Shown here piece by piece: positions 17,568 through 26,290 of a DNA stretch of 64,000 nucleotides (positions within the stretch are counted from its first letter, which is position 1; every line of letters starts with the position of its first letter). Source of the stretch: Acidimicrobiales bacterium (lineage in GTDB: Bacteria > Actinomycetota > Acidimicrobiia > Acidimicrobiales > MedAcidi-G1); NCBI GenBank assembly GCA_030747595.1, contig JASLKK010000005.1:62001-126000 (forward strand), read 5' to 3'. A program made the position numbers and the translations under genes. The notes under the pieces were generated by a model. The model saw only the letters and a list, made by a program, of their open reading frames with translations, did not search any database and was not told where the DNA came from.

Positions 17568-17942
17568 GTGGCCACCTCCGACCCACTCCTGGACGCGCTT
17601 CGGCCAGTCGTCGAGGCACTCAGGGGCGCGCTGGTTCCACCGGCCGAAGCCGACGGCGAGGACGTCGAGGTCGTGTGGAATGGCGTCGTGGTTGCCGCCG
17701 TCCGCCGGCCCGACCCACACCTGGACCTACACAACGCCCTTCTCACCCTCATCGCCGAGGTCGAACACGACATGGGCCATCCGTGCGCCGAGATGGATCG
17801 CTCCCAGAAGCAGGAGGCCGTGGCGCTCCTCAACGAACGGGGAGCGTTCACCCTCCGTAAGTCCGTGGAGGACGTGGCCGAGGCGCTCGAGGTGAGCCGC
17901 TTCACCGTCTACAACTACCTGGAGCGCGCCGAAGCAGGCTAG
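17568..17942 (+). CDS. Small HTH regulator (YheO/DauR C-terminal domain type)
   Basis: Likely DNA-binding regulator of 124 residues. The C-terminus (GAFTLRKSVEDVAEALEVSRFTVYNYLERAE, residues about 90-122, split here only for description) matches the HTH_22 domain of YheO/DauR proteins. The usual N-terminal PAS-like sensor domain is reduced to about 85 residues of unclear fold. It is divergent from the 17-kb locus and shares a 73-base control region with it, so it is the obvious local regulator. The start is GTG at 17568, six bases after TAGGGT, with no ribosome site. Ligand unknown. Confidence 0.65.
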   Translation: MATSDPLLDALRPVVEALRGALVPPAEADGEDVEVVWNGVVVAAVRRPDPHLDLHNALLTLIAEVEHDMGHPCAEMDRSQKQEAVALLNERGAFTLRKSVEDVAEALEVSRFTVYNYLERAEAG

Positions 17943-17957
17943 ATCGTGGGCCTCCGG

Positions 17958-17963
17958 TACGGT
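17958..17963 (+). promoter_or_regulatory. Possible -10 (TACGGT) of the amidase gene
   Basis: TACGGT eight bases before ATG 17972, with no ribosome site between. It fits the leaderless-start pattern seen elsewhere in the window, but spacing is at the long end. Confidence 0.35.
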
Positions 17964-17971
17964 CCGCGGCC

Positions 17972-19432
17972 ATGACCAGCCCATCCCTTCCTAAGTCCGA
18001 TGCAGAGTTGGCACGGATCGACGCCGTCGGCCTGGCCGACCTAATCCGCAGCGGGCAACTCTCACCGGTCGAGGCGGTGGAGGCCACCATCGACCGGATC
18101 GAACGCCTCGACGGCGATCTGAACGCGGTCATCCATGAGCAGTTCGACCAGTCCCTCGAGTTGGCGGCCTCACCCGACCTGCCCGACGGGCCGTTCCGAG
18201 GCGTACCCATGCTCATCAAGGACCTGTGGGCCACCGAGGCCGGGCAACCACACCACGCCGGAGTCCAGGCCCTCAAGGAAGCGGAATTCACCGGAGAAGT
18301 CGACTCGAATCTGGTCGCCCGCTACAAGCAGGCCGGCTTCGTCATCGTGGGCCGGACCAACACCCCTGAGCTGGGCCTCGTGGCCACCACCGAACCACAT
18401 GCCTACGGGCCCAGCCGCAATCCGTGGAGCACCGACCACAGCACCGGAGGCTCGTCCGGAGGTGCAGCCGCCGCAGTGGCCGCTGGCATGCTCCCGGCCG
18501 CCCACGCCAGCGACGGGGGCGGGTCCATCCGGATCCCGGCCGCCATGTGCGGCCTGGTCGGCCTCAAGCCATCGCGGGGTCGGATCTCCAATGGTCCAAG
18601 GGAGGAGTGGTCGTTCTCGTGCCAGCACGTGGTGAGCCATACCGTCCGTGACACGGCAGCCATCCTCGACGCCACGGCCATCCCGTTCGCCGGTGATGGC
18701 GTGGTGGCTCCCGATCACGGGCGGCCTTACGCCGGATGTGTGGACGCCGACCCGGGTCGCTTCCGGATCGGCCTCATGCCCGACAACCATCGCAACGAGA
18801 CCCACCCTGACTGCGAGGCGGCCACCCGCCGCACCGCCGACCTGCTCTCCAATCTGGGCCACGAGGTGGTCGAGTCCCGGCCGGAGGCCTTCCTGCACCT
18901 CGGCGAACTCAAGGATCTGGCCTGGGCCTTCACCGTCAACTGGTCGGTGGGCGCCGTGGTCAGCCTGTCCATCCTCGGCGAACAGTTGGGTCGGACCGTC
19001 ACCGCCGACGACGTCGAACCCGGGACCTGGGCCATGGCCCAGCGGGGCGAGGGCTACAGCGGCCCCGACTTCTCCCGGGCCCAGTCCATTCTCGGCGGCT
19101 GGCGCCGCTCCATGGCGCAGTGGTGGAACGACTTTGACGTGTTGTTGACGCCAACCACTGCCCAGCCACCGGCCCGTATCGGCGAGCTCACGCCCACCGA
19201 CGACGACCCCGTGCGAGGCTCGAAAAGATCGCTGCCCTATTCGGTGTACACGTCGCCGTTCAACTGCACCGGCCAGCCAGCCATCTCGCTGCCGCTCGGT
19301 TCATCGGACGGCCTACCCATCGGCGTCCAGTTGGTCGGCGCCTACGGCCGTGAGGACCAGTTGCTCTCCGTGGGTGGCCAGCTGGAGCGGGCCATCAACT
19401 GGTCGGCCCACCGGGCCCCCATCCATGCCTGA
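17972..19432 (+). CDS. Amidase (amidase signature family)
   Basis: Amide hydrolase of 486 residues with the Ser-cisSer-Lys triad region visible: lysine in GVPMLIKDLWATE (about residue 80) and the glycine/serine-rich block DHSTGGSSGGAAAAVAAG leading to SDGGGSIRIPAAMCGLVGLKPSRGRIS. The C-terminus PAISLPLG...GLPIGVQLVGAYGRED is typical. Close to 6-aminohexanoate-cyclic-dimer hydrolase-type amidases, but the substrate cannot be read from sequence. It follows the regulator by 30 bases on the same strand and may belong to the same nitrogen-scavenging function. Confidence 0.82.
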   Translation: MTSPSLPKSDAELARIDAVGLADLIRSGQLSPVEAVEATIDRIERLDGDLNAVIHEQFDQSLELAASPDLPDGPFRGVPMLIKDLWATEAGQPHHAGVQALKEAEFTGEVDSNLVARYKQAGFVIVGRTNTPELGLVATTEPHAYGPSRNPWSTDHSTGGSSGGAAAAVAAGMLPAAHASDGGGSIRIPAAMCGLVGLKPSRGRISNGPREEWSFSCQHVVSHTVRDTAAILDATAIPFAGDGVVAPDHGRPYAGCVDADPGRFRIGLMPDNHRNETHPDCEAATRRTADLLSNLGHEVVESRPEAFLHLGELKDLAWAFTVNWSVGAVVSLSILGEQLGRTVTADDVEPGTWAMAQRGEGYSGPDFSRAQSILGGWRRSMAQWWNDFDVLLTPTTAQPPARIGELTPTDDDPVRGSKRSLPYSVYTSPFNCTGQPAISLPLGSSDGLPIGVQLVGAYGREDQLLSVGGQLERAINWSAHRAPIHA

Positions 19433-19457
19433 TCCGGGCTCCGACGATTCGAGATAT

Positions 19458-19985
19458 TCAGGCGTCTAGGACGGCGGTGCCAGCGCCCTGAAGGTCGACC
19501 ACTGGAGGCTCGGTCGACCACGGGAAGTTGATCCACTGATCAGTGTGGCGCCAGACGTACTCGCAGTCGACCACCGACTGGGGCTTCTGGTACAGCACTG
19601 CAGAACGCACCTCGGCTACCGCTTCGGTTGCCGTCTCGTGCACCAGGGCCAACGTGTGACCGGTGTCGGCTACATCATCGACGATCAGGATCTTCTTGTC
19701 GCCCAGGTCCACCCAGTCGACATAGGGCGGCAAAATCACCGGAATGTCGAGACGCTCGTCGACGCCGGTGTAGTACTCGACGTTCATTACGTAGAGGTTC
19801 TTGACAGCCAGTGCGTAGCCCAGCGAGCCGGCCACGAAGAGGCCACCCCGGGCAATGGACAGAATCATGTCGGGCCGGTAGCCATCATCGGCCACCATCT
19901 GTGCCAGTTCGCGAACCGCCGTGCCGTAGATCGGCCAGTCCATTTCCTCGCGTACCGGTTCCTTCAGTTGGTGCTCCACTGCCAC
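19458..19985 (-). CDS. Purine-type phosphoribosyltransferase
   Basis: Type I phosphoribosyltransferase of 175 residues. The PRPP loop is ILIVDDVADTGHTLALV (about residues 98-114), preceded by MILSIARGGLFVAG. Close to the Gpt/xanthine-guanine group: it would join a purine base to PRPP to give the nucleotide. GTG at 19985 is chosen over the internal ATG at residue 15 because ACGGAG lies five bases upstream. It is convergent with the amidase. Next to a purine locus, salvage of xanthine or guanine is a sensible guess. Confidence 0.75.
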   Translation of the reverse strand: MAVEHQLKEPVREEMDWPIYGTAVRELAQMVADDGYRPDMILSIARGGLFVAGSLGYALAVKNLYVMNVEYYTGVDERLDIPVILPPYVDWVDLGDKKILIVDDVADTGHTLALVHETATEAVAEVRSAVLYQKPQSVVDCEYVWRHTDQWINFPWSTEPPVVDLQGAGTAVLDA

Positions 19986-20097
19986 GTCCGCTCCGTCCTC
20001 CGTGCTCGTGGCCGGGAAACCTACCCGTTGAGCGACCGATCGGCCGGAGCCGGGTCAGGGCGCCCGGGCATCAATTCCGGTCGTTGGTCACGAACTG

Positions 20098-21780
20098 TCA
20101 GTCATAGGTGGCGGCGACCGTCCACCGGCCATCGGTCAGCACCACCAGGAGGGCCGTGCCGTCGGCCGTCACCACCTGAAGCCGGACCCGGCGGCGGCGT
20201 CGCAGGGGATCCCACCAACGTTCGTCGACCGGCCACGGCCCGGCCCATGCCACGACCCGCTCCCCCGGAGCCACAACCGGACGAGACCCAACGGGTGGCT
20301 GCGGGACGATCAGACGGTCAGGCGGCGCCGAGAGCCTGCTTCGTCCATCCACACCTACCGGTGCCCCTGCGGCATCCACTACATCGATGACCACCGGCTC
20401 GAGATGGACCGCCGCCGGGGACGGTCCCGGTAGGGCACCTGGCCAGGGCTCCACTTCCGGCTTCCCTCCCCTTCCCGGGCAGTTAACCGATCCGCCTTCC
20501 CCAAGCGGTTCGACGAACGGCGTGAGGACCACCCTGTCGTCGGGATCCCGTCCGCCCCGCCACTCCGGAATCCTCACCGACCCTGGACCCATCAACCCCA
20601 CCACCCGGGCGCACGCCCGCCCGGCCCGCTCATCGGCCGCCGAGACCCCACCCCAGAACCCCAACTGGCGGCCTGATGCCGGGACGATCTCATCGGGGGC
20701 CAACACCAACCGCGTGATGCCCGACGTGGGGCGAACCGCCGGAGGACCGTGCAACCATCCCTCCAACTGCCACCGGACCCTGTCAGCCACCGCGACCGAA
20801 CCCAGCACCCCCTCGTCACGCCAACGGCGGGACACCCTTTGGCCGTGTTCGGTCTCGGCCTCGACCACCACCCGGGTACACGCCATCCCCCGAGCCGAAA
20901 GCCGCTCGTGGAGAGCCTCAGCGGCAGATCGGGCAGCAAAGGCGACTCGGTCAATTCGGTCCACCGGTGGGTCGAAAGCCATTGACACCGCCAGGTCCGG
21001 TGGCGCTGGACGATGACCCACCGGGCGGTCATCGATCCCTGAAGCCAGACGGTGGGCGTCAAGGCCGTCGGTACCGAATCGGGCCAGCACATCGGCTACC
21101 GGGAGGGCGGCGAACGCCCCCAGGGTGGTCAAACCCAGACGGATCAGGACGTCAACGAGGTCCGAGGACCCGTCCGCCGACCCAACTGACGACCCGACTG
21201 GTAGCAGCACCCCGACAGGGATGGGGCCCAGGAAGGCCGGACTCCCACCCCGGGGAACGATCACCGAGTGCTCCGGAGCCGCCCCACCGCTACGGGCCGC
21301 CAAATCAGCGGCGAATGCGCCATCGGCCATCCCGATCTGACACCCCGGGCCCGTAGCCGCACCCACCGGCACCCCTGCTCCGATCCGAGCAACGGCGGCG
21401 TCCACCACCTCGGCGGTGTGGCGCACCAAGGCCGACTCCCCACCGAATAGTCGGACCGGACCCCGGACCCCGAACGAACATCGACCAGGTCGCCGGGCCT
21501 CCACCCACGGGGTAACCGTCCCGAGGGCCGAGACCACAGCTTCGAACCTCCGGGCCTCTTGGCCCTCGTCACGGGCTAGCACCCGGACTTCCGGGCAGAG
21601 GAACTGAGCCTCACGTCGACGCTGCCCCAGAGCCACCCCGACGGCCCGGGCCGGCCCGGTGGCCGCCACGACCCGCCCCGCCCCGAGCACCAGCGCCGAT
21701 TCGTCGGAGGCCACCCCCAACGCGACCAAGGGCCAGTCGGGACAACCCACCACGAGGGTCCGAACGGCGGCCGAGGTCAC
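20098..21780 (-). CDS. imuB: ImuB, Y-family polymerase-like mutasome protein
   Basis: Catalytically inactive Y-family polymerase homologue of 560 residues. The palm region has VVGCPDWPLVALG where active polymerases have an acidic DxDxFYAS motif, and GVRGPVRLFGG replaces the second acidic site, as in other ImuB proteins. Middle segments match the fingers/HhH region (LTTLGAFAALPVADVLARFG). The C-terminal domain links to the replicative clamp and partners. It acts with ImuA and DnaE2 in SOS mutagenesis; dnaE2 is not in the window. The start is GTG 21780, 25 bases after imuA. The longer frame to 21999 runs through imuA. Confidence 0.85.
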   Translation of the reverse strand: MTSAAVRTLVVGCPDWPLVALGVASDESALVLGAGRVVAATGPARAVGVALGQRRREAQFLCPEVRVLARDEGQEARRFEAVVSALGTVTPWVEARRPGRCSFGVRGPVRLFGGESALVRHTAEVVDAAVARIGAGVPVGAATGPGCQIGMADGAFAADLAARSGGAAPEHSVIVPRGGSPAFLGPIPVGVLLPVGSSVGSADGSSDLVDVLIRLGLTTLGAFAALPVADVLARFGTDGLDAHRLASGIDDRPVGHRPAPPDLAVSMAFDPPVDRIDRVAFAARSAAEALHERLSARGMACTRVVVEAETEHGQRVSRRWRDEGVLGSVAVADRVRWQLEGWLHGPPAVRPTSGITRLVLAPDEIVPASGRQLGFWGGVSAADERAGRACARVVGLMGPGSVRIPEWRGGRDPDDRVVLTPFVEPLGEGGSVNCPGRGGKPEVEPWPGALPGPSPAAVHLEPVVIDVVDAAGAPVGVDGRSRLSAPPDRLIVPQPPVGSRPVVAPGERVVAWAGPWPVDERWWDPLRRRRRVRLQVVTADGTALLVVLTDGRWTVAATYD

Positions 21781-21805
21781 AGCCGACCCGCCCACCAGCG
21801 GAGGG

Positions 21806-22618
21806 TCACGGATGAGCGGGAACGCCGCTCGGGCCCGGGAGGAGGAGCGTGTCCCGGCGTCCCTCCGTCGGGAGACCCCGACCGGTGACCGATATCTCCA
21901 CCCGGCGGGACCGGAGACGGCCCTGCCCCCCGTGGGGCCCGTCCCAGACAGCCTCATCGACCGAAAACCGGAGGTCCAGGCGGCCCGGCCAGTCGCCAAC
22001 CAAACGGCTCACCCCGGGAAACCCCGACGACTCCGAGGATAGACGGACCAGCACTGACCCCCGCTCCCGACAACGGGCTGCCAGGCGTCGAACGTCACCT
22101 ATCGACGGCCGGTGCCTGGGCGAGACCAACACCAGGTCGACCGCCCCCACGAAGGTGGCCACCACCGGGGCCCACTGCTCCCGGCCCGGGGCGTCCACCA
22201 CCACGAGACGTTCCAGTGCCACCCCGACCTCGGCCGCTGCGGCAAGGCCCAGATCACCGTCACCGACCACCACAGCCCACGACCCGGTCCCGGTGGCCCG
22301 AGCCATCAGAGCGAGGGCCACCGACCGGGCCCCGGTGCCCGACACCTCCACGGTGACGCCCCGCCGGAGGCCGTCGGGCAGGAGGCCGTCGAGAGCCTCA
22401 AGCACCGGGAGGGCCCGATCCACGGCCAGCGTGGTCGTCCGGACCCGACGGGCTGCCTCGGCCAGAGACGGCACGGCCCACAGCACCGGCCTCGACCCGA
22501 CCTCTCCCGGGGAGCTATCCCCCGGAAAAGCCTCTTCCGGCAACAGGTCATCGAAGGGCTCGGCTTCGGCTAGGAGGCTCCGGGGAAGGGGATGGGACAC
22601 ATCCCCAGTATCGAACAT
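21806..22618 (-). CDS. imuA: ImuA, RecA-like SOS mutagenesis protein
   Basis: RecA-like accessory protein of 270 residues. GLRRGVTVEVSGTGARSVALALMARATGTGSWAVV (shown here by its range, about residues 93-127) corresponds to the RecA core around a degenerate Walker A, and VDLVLVSPRHRPSIGDVRRLAARCRERG follows. It sits directly upstream of imuB. ATG 22618 lies inside the LexA palindrome and about one base from the predicted transcription start, which would give a leaderless message; GTG 22600 is a possible alternative. Expression should be DNA-damage inducible. Confidence 0.8.
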   Translation of the reverse strand: MFDTGDVSHPLPRSLLAEAEPFDDLLPEEAFPGDSSPGEVGSRPVLWAVPSLAEAARRVRTTTLAVDRALPVLEALDGLLPDGLRRGVTVEVSGTGARSVALALMARATGTGSWAVVVGDGDLGLAAAAEVGVALERLVVVDAPGREQWAPVVATFVGAVDLVLVSPRHRPSIGDVRRLAARCRERGSVLVRLSSESSGFPGVSRLVGDWPGRLDLRFSVDEAVWDGPHGGQGRLRSRRVEISVTGRGLPTEGRRDTLLLPGPSGVPAHP

Positions 22619-22626
22619 ATGTTCGA
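22611..22626. promoter_or_regulatory. SOS box (LexA operator) of imuA-imuB
   Basis: Perfect 16-base palindrome TCGAACATATGTTCGA, matching the actinobacterial LexA consensus TCGAAC-N4-GTTCGA. It overlaps the ATG of imuA (22618-22616) and abuts the -10 box. LexA bound here would block transcription start and leave the pair silent without DNA damage. Confidence 0.9.
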
Positions 22627-22656
22627 TTAGAGCAAGGGGTTCTCTTCCTCGGTCAA
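22626..22656 (-). promoter_or_regulatory. Predicted imuA promoter
   Basis: Minus strand: TTGACC at 22656-22651, 19-base spacer, TCTAAT at 22631-22626. The predicted first transcribed base is about 22619, next to the A of ATG 22618. The -10 shares its last base with the SOS box. Confidence 0.45.
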
Positions 22657-23972
22657 CCCGTCATCAGGACCAGACCGAGCACCGTGTACACGACCATCAC
22701 CATCAACAGCGGGTACTGGCTACGCAAGGCGATCGACGGCCGCCACGACTCAATCGAACGGTCGTGGGCCAGGAGCACCCCACCAAGGTGGCCGGCCACG
22801 ATCGCCCCAAGTTGTACCCACCCCACGGTGGCCGGGGAGACCCGAGTCCAGTTCACCGCGTCGCCGGCCGTACCGAATAGATCCCATCCCCTCCCATAGG
22901 GGTCTGACGCCCGGATTCCCAACTGCTGCCCCTCGAGGACCAACAGAGAGAAGTAGTGAGCCACGTGATAGCCGATCACGATGGGCAACAACGAGTGACC
23001 GAAACGCGTCGAGAATCCCGCCCCACCGGTCAGATGATCTCCTAGCCGGGCCGCCACCTGCCAGGCAACAGCAACAACAACAACCACCCAGACGAGCCCC
23101 ACCGTGCCTACCGCTGTGGCACCCCACCCGGTGTGGCCCGCCGAGACATCACCCCAGAACCGAGTCCTCGACACGCCGTCGAAGGCTGTCCCCCCTAGTA
23201 CCACCAGGAGGAGTGCAACCTCCGATGGCCGGAGATCATCTACCGCGGCACCCACCAGCGGGAGCCGAATGACCGGACGGCCGGTCTCCGGCGCCCGTCC
23301 AATCGGCGACAGTCGAGCCAACAGTCCGAACAGCACACCAAATCCCTCGGACCGCCGGGCCACACCGGTTCCCCACCGGAGGGCCATCCCCACCAGCCCC
23401 ACCGTGTAACCAAGCCCCGCCCAACCCAGCACCCGGGGACGGGCTCCATCGTGGTACACGAGCTCGAGCCACAGAAACGCTGCCACCGGTACCACGGCCA
23501 GCCAGCCGTCGTACCGTCCGGCGAGCAGGACCTCTGTTCGTCCCTTCCGGCCGACTCGGAGCCGGTCGACAAACCGGAACGCCGCCTCCCACGGACTGAC
23601 CGAGGACCACCACGGCCCGACCAGCACCACAATCATCGGCACGGCCACCCAGAAGGCCACGTACACCGTGACCGGAGCCAGATTGGCGGCCACATCGTCG
23701 ACCCCTACTAGGCCGGCGGTGACCACGACCACCGCTCCGAATCCCACGATCCAACGCGCGGCGACCCCAACCGGGGTGCCGATCGAAGCCAACCCCGACC
23801 CCACGACTCTCCCGACGGCCAACTCCCGGAGCCGTGGCCGATGCCACGCCAGTCCGAGGACGGCAAAGGAAGCCAGCAGAGCCGCCGCGGCCGACCATCC
23901 GGTTTGCCAAGCCGAGAGCGGCAGGTCAGTCCGACCGCCGACACCATGGGCCAGCATCAGCGTGTGGGTCAC
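22653..23972 (-). CDS. Multi-pass membrane protein of the 'fenitrothion hydrolase' family
   Basis: Integral membrane protein of 439 residues with about ten hydrophobic segments. The N-terminus AHGVGGRTDLPL and a pair of membrane histidines (IGYHVAHYFSLL) resemble actinobacterial proteins often labelled fenitrothion hydrolase. That name comes from one pesticide-degrading strain and should not be taken as the function here. It is translated from an ATGA overlap with the upstream lipoprotein, which suggests a membrane-lipoprotein pair. True role unknown; the histidines would suit metal or redox chemistry. Confidence 0.55.
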   Translation of the reverse strand: MTHTLMLAHGVGGRTDLPLSAWQTGWSAAAALLASFAVLGLAWHRPRLRELAVGRVVGSGLASIGTPVGVAARWIVGFGAVVVVTAGLVGVDDVAANLAPVTVYVAFWVAVPMIVVLVGPWWSSVSPWEAAFRFVDRLRVGRKGRTEVLLAGRYDGWLAVVPVAAFLWLELVYHDGARPRVLGWAGLGYTVGLVGMALRWGTGVARRSEGFGVLFGLLARLSPIGRAPETGRPVIRLPLVGAAVDDLRPSEVALLLVVLGGTAFDGVSRTRFWGDVSAGHTGWGATAVGTVGLVWVVVVVAVAWQVAARLGDHLTGGAGFSTRFGHSLLPIVIGYHVAHYFSLLVLEGQQLGIRASDPYGRGWDLFGTAGDAVNWTRVSPATVGWVQLGAIVAGHLGGVLLAHDRSIESWRPSIALRSQYPLLMVMVVYTVLGLVLMTG

Positions 23973-24367
23973 GAGACCTCGAGTTCGAACACCCGCAGAC
24001 CCGAACCGTGCAGTTCTGCCTCGAACACGCCCGGGACAGCAGCCCGGACCACTACTTCTGCCTCCACCCCCGGTCCGACATCAGCGAACGCGTCGTAGAC
24101 GTGTAGGTGGACCTGATCGACCCGGTCGACCGTCAGGAGTACCGATACCACCCGCCCCGTCGACACCTCGAACCTCGGAACGCCTCCGACCACCAGGCCA
24201 TCCCGCACCTCGACTTCGAAGCGCTCATCGACGGTCACCTCGGCCGGATCGACCACGTACGAACCAGTGTCGTGACCATGGTCGTGATTCGTCGACCCGG
24301 CACAGGAGGCAAGCGCGAAGGTCCACGAAACCGCCAGGACGAGGACGACAACCCGGTGAAGATTCAC
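23969..24367 (-). CDS. His-rich lipoprotein with cupredoxin-like domain
   Basis: Exported lipoprotein of about 132 residues. The signal peptide ends in lipobox ALASC followed by AGSTNHDHGHD, a histidine-rich tail. The rest is beta-rich with VDQVHLHVYDAFADVGPG and GVFEAELHGSGLRVFELEV, typical of small cupredoxin-like domains found beside the membrane protein encoded next. No type 1 copper cysteine is visible. GTG 24367 is chosen over GTG 24373 because TAGCCT lies six bases upstream. Metal or copper handling is inferred only. Confidence 0.6.
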   Translation of the reverse strand: MNLHRVVVLVLAVSWTFALASCAGSTNHDHGHDTGSYVVDPAEVTVDERFEVEVRDGLVVGGVPRFEVSTGRVVSVLLTVDRVDQVHLHVYDAFADVGPGVEAEVVVRAAVPGVFEAELHGSGLRVFELEVS

Positions 24368-24373
24368 CGCCAC

Positions 24374-24379
24374 AGGCTA
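24374..24379 (-). promoter_or_regulatory. Possible -10 (TAGCCT) of the lipoprotein gene
   Basis: TAGCCT on the minus strand, six bases before GTG 24367. Its first three bases are also the stop codon of the SpoU gene. Fits the leaderless pattern. Confidence 0.4.
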
Positions 24380-25030
24380 AGCCCCATTTCCCGGCGGCAA
24401 CCCGGCGTGATCACGGATCCAGGCGTGCATGGCGATGCCCGATGCCACCCCGGCGTTGATCGATCTCGTCGAGCCGTACTGGGCGATCGAGCAGACCACC
24501 GACGCCGCGTCCCGCACCGCGTCGGACAGCCCCGGGCCCTCCTGGCCGAACACCAGCACGCACCGTTCCGGCAGGCCTGTCGACTCCAACGGCACCGATC
24601 CCGGCAGATTGTCGATGCCGACGAGGGGAAGGTCCTCGGTGGCCGCCCACGCCACCAGGTCCTCGACCGTCGGGTGGTGGTGAACGTGCTGGTAACGGTC
24701 GGTCACCATCGCCCCCCGCCGGTTCCAGCGGCGACGCCCGACGATGTGCACACCGGAAGCCAGGAAGGCGTTGGCGGTGCGGACCACCGTCCCGATGTTG
24801 AGGTCGTGTTCCCAGTTCTCGATGGCCACGTGAAACGGATGCCGATGGCCGTCGAGGTCGTCGACGATGGCCTCCATTGTCCAGTAGCGGTAGCGGTCGG
24901 CCACGTTGCGTCGGTCGCCTCTCGCCAGGAGTTCGGGATCCAAGCGGAGGTCTTCAGGCCATGGCTCGGAATGGGGGCCCACGCCCACCGGCACCGATTG
25001 CGCCTCTGGCTCCGGGGCTGGCTCAGACAT
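24377..25030 (-). CDS. SpoU/TrmH family RNA 2'-O-methyltransferase
   Basis: SAM-dependent RNA methyltransferase of 217 residues with the three SpoU motifs: NIGTVVRTANAF, LVFGQEGPGLS and SIAQYGSTRSINAGVASGIAM, which form the knotted SAM site. It modifies a 2'-hydroxyl in tRNA or rRNA; the target cannot be told. ATG 25030 shares its A with the TGA of the upstream hydrolase (TGATG), so the two are coupled. The longer open frame to 25534 only overlaps that gene. Confidence 0.85.
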   Translation of the reverse strand: MSEPAPEPEAQSVPVGVGPHSEPWPEDLRLDPELLARGDRRNVADRYRYWTMEAIVDDLDGHRHPFHVAIENWEHDLNIGTVVRTANAFLASGVHIVGRRRWNRRGAMVTDRYQHVHHHPTVEDLVAWAATEDLPLVGIDNLPGSVPLESTGLPERCVLVFGQEGPGLSDAVRDAASVVCSIAQYGSTRSINAGVASGIAMHAWIRDHAGLPPGNGA

Positions 25031-26268
25031 CAGTCCACGAGGGCCTGGTTCACCAGCGTGCGAAGGTCCCAGCGCAACGACACGTGGGTCGACGACGGAA
25101 GCAACTGGGTCAGGAACACGCAGTGGATCCCCTCGGTCGGATCCACCCAGAAGGCGGTGCTGGCCATGCCACCCCACGAACCCTCGCCCCGGGTGGCCAG
25201 GAACCGACCACGGGCCGGATCCTCCACGGTGGCGAATCCCAGGCCGAACCCGCAGCCGGCAAAGAATTCCGGTGTATAGAGCGGATCGCCGACCTCGTCG
25301 AGGTGTGCGCCACCCGGCAGGTGGTTCACGAACATCTGCCGGACCGTCCGACTGCCCAAGATCCGCTGACCATCCAGTGCACCGCCACCGACGAGGGCTG
25401 CGCAGAAGCGGTGGTAGTCGGCCATGGTCGATACCAGACCTCCCCCACCGCTGGGCCACGACACCTTGCCAAAACCCGTGGTTGGGCCCGGATCGATAAG
25501 AGTCGGCTCGGAACCCGGGGCGAACGCATAGCACGACGTCATTCGGCCCAGCCGATCATCAGACACCCGGAAGATGGTGTCGACCATGCCCAGCGGTTCG
25601 AGTATCCGGGCATGCAACGCCTCGTCGAACGGTCGTCCATCGACGGCTTCCACGACCAGACCCAGAACGTCGGTGGCCATCGAATACGACCACCGGGTCC
25701 CCGGCTGGTGCCGCAGCGGCAGCGTGGCCAGCAGGTCGATCCGATCGGCGAGGGAGCCACCCCGATCCAGGGCGTCGATCCCGGCCCGACGGTACAACTC
25801 ATCCACCGGGTGCTGGTTGAGGATCGAGTAGCTCAGGCCGGAGGTGTGGGTGAGCAGGTCGGCGATCGTGATGGATCGTTCGGCGGGCACCGTCTCGGGG
25901 GCCTCCACCGTCCCCCCGGCAAACACCGTCATCTCGGCAAAGGCGGGGAGGAACCGCGACAGCGGGTCCCGGAGGCGGACGCGACCCTCCTCAATCAACT
26001 GCATGATGGCCACCGAAGTAACGGGCTTGGTCATCGAAAAGATGCGCCACAGGTTGTCGTCGGCGACCGGTACGGCATGCTCGCGGTCAGCCAGACCGGC
26101 CGTGGATCGCAGGACCACCTGCCCGTGGCGGGCAACCAGCACGTCGGTACCGACCATGCGACCGTCGTCCACGAAGGCGCCAGCGAAGTCAGCCACCCGC
26201 TGTAGCCGGTCAGGATCGAACCCCAGACCGGCGGGGTCGTGCATTTCGAGGCTCGAGACGTGCCCCAT
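25030..26268 (-). CDS. Class C beta-lactamase-like serine hydrolase
   Basis: Serine hydrolase of 412 residues in the beta-lactamase/EstB family. Nucleophile motif S78-M-T-K81, then YSMATDVLG in the position of the Tyr motif (Tyr-Ser-Met rather than Tyr-x-Asn), and GEGSWGGMAS for the third element. No signal peptide is seen, so a cytosolic esterase or amidase is more likely than a secreted antibiotic-resistance enzyme. ATG 26268 with GAGAT upstream is preferred to the TTG at 26280. Confidence 0.8.
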   Translation of the reverse strand: MGHVSSLEMHDPAGLGFDPDRLQRVADFAGAFVDDGRMVGTDVLVARHGQVVLRSTAGLADREHAVPVADDNLWRIFSMTKPVTSVAIMQLIEEGRVRLRDPLSRFLPAFAEMTVFAGGTVEAPETVPAERSITIADLLTHTSGLSYSILNQHPVDELYRRAGIDALDRGGSLADRIDLLATLPLRHQPGTRWSYSMATDVLGLVVEAVDGRPFDEALHARILEPLGMVDTIFRVSDDRLGRMTSCYAFAPGSEPTLIDPGPTTGFGKVSWPSGGGGLVSTMADYHRFCAALVGGGALDGQRILGSRTVRQMFVNHLPGGAHLDEVGDPLYTPEFFAGCGFGLGFATVEDPARGRFLATRGEGSWGGMASTAFWVDPTEGIHCVFLTQLLPSSTHVSLRWDLRTLVNQALVD

Positions 26269-26290
26269 GTCGGATCTCAACGGGGCTGGA

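Noticed and set aside
24877-26205. 442-residue plus-strand open frame opposite the serine hydrolase
   Set aside because: It is antisense to two genes with clear family motifs and is a long open frame only because of high GC at third positions.
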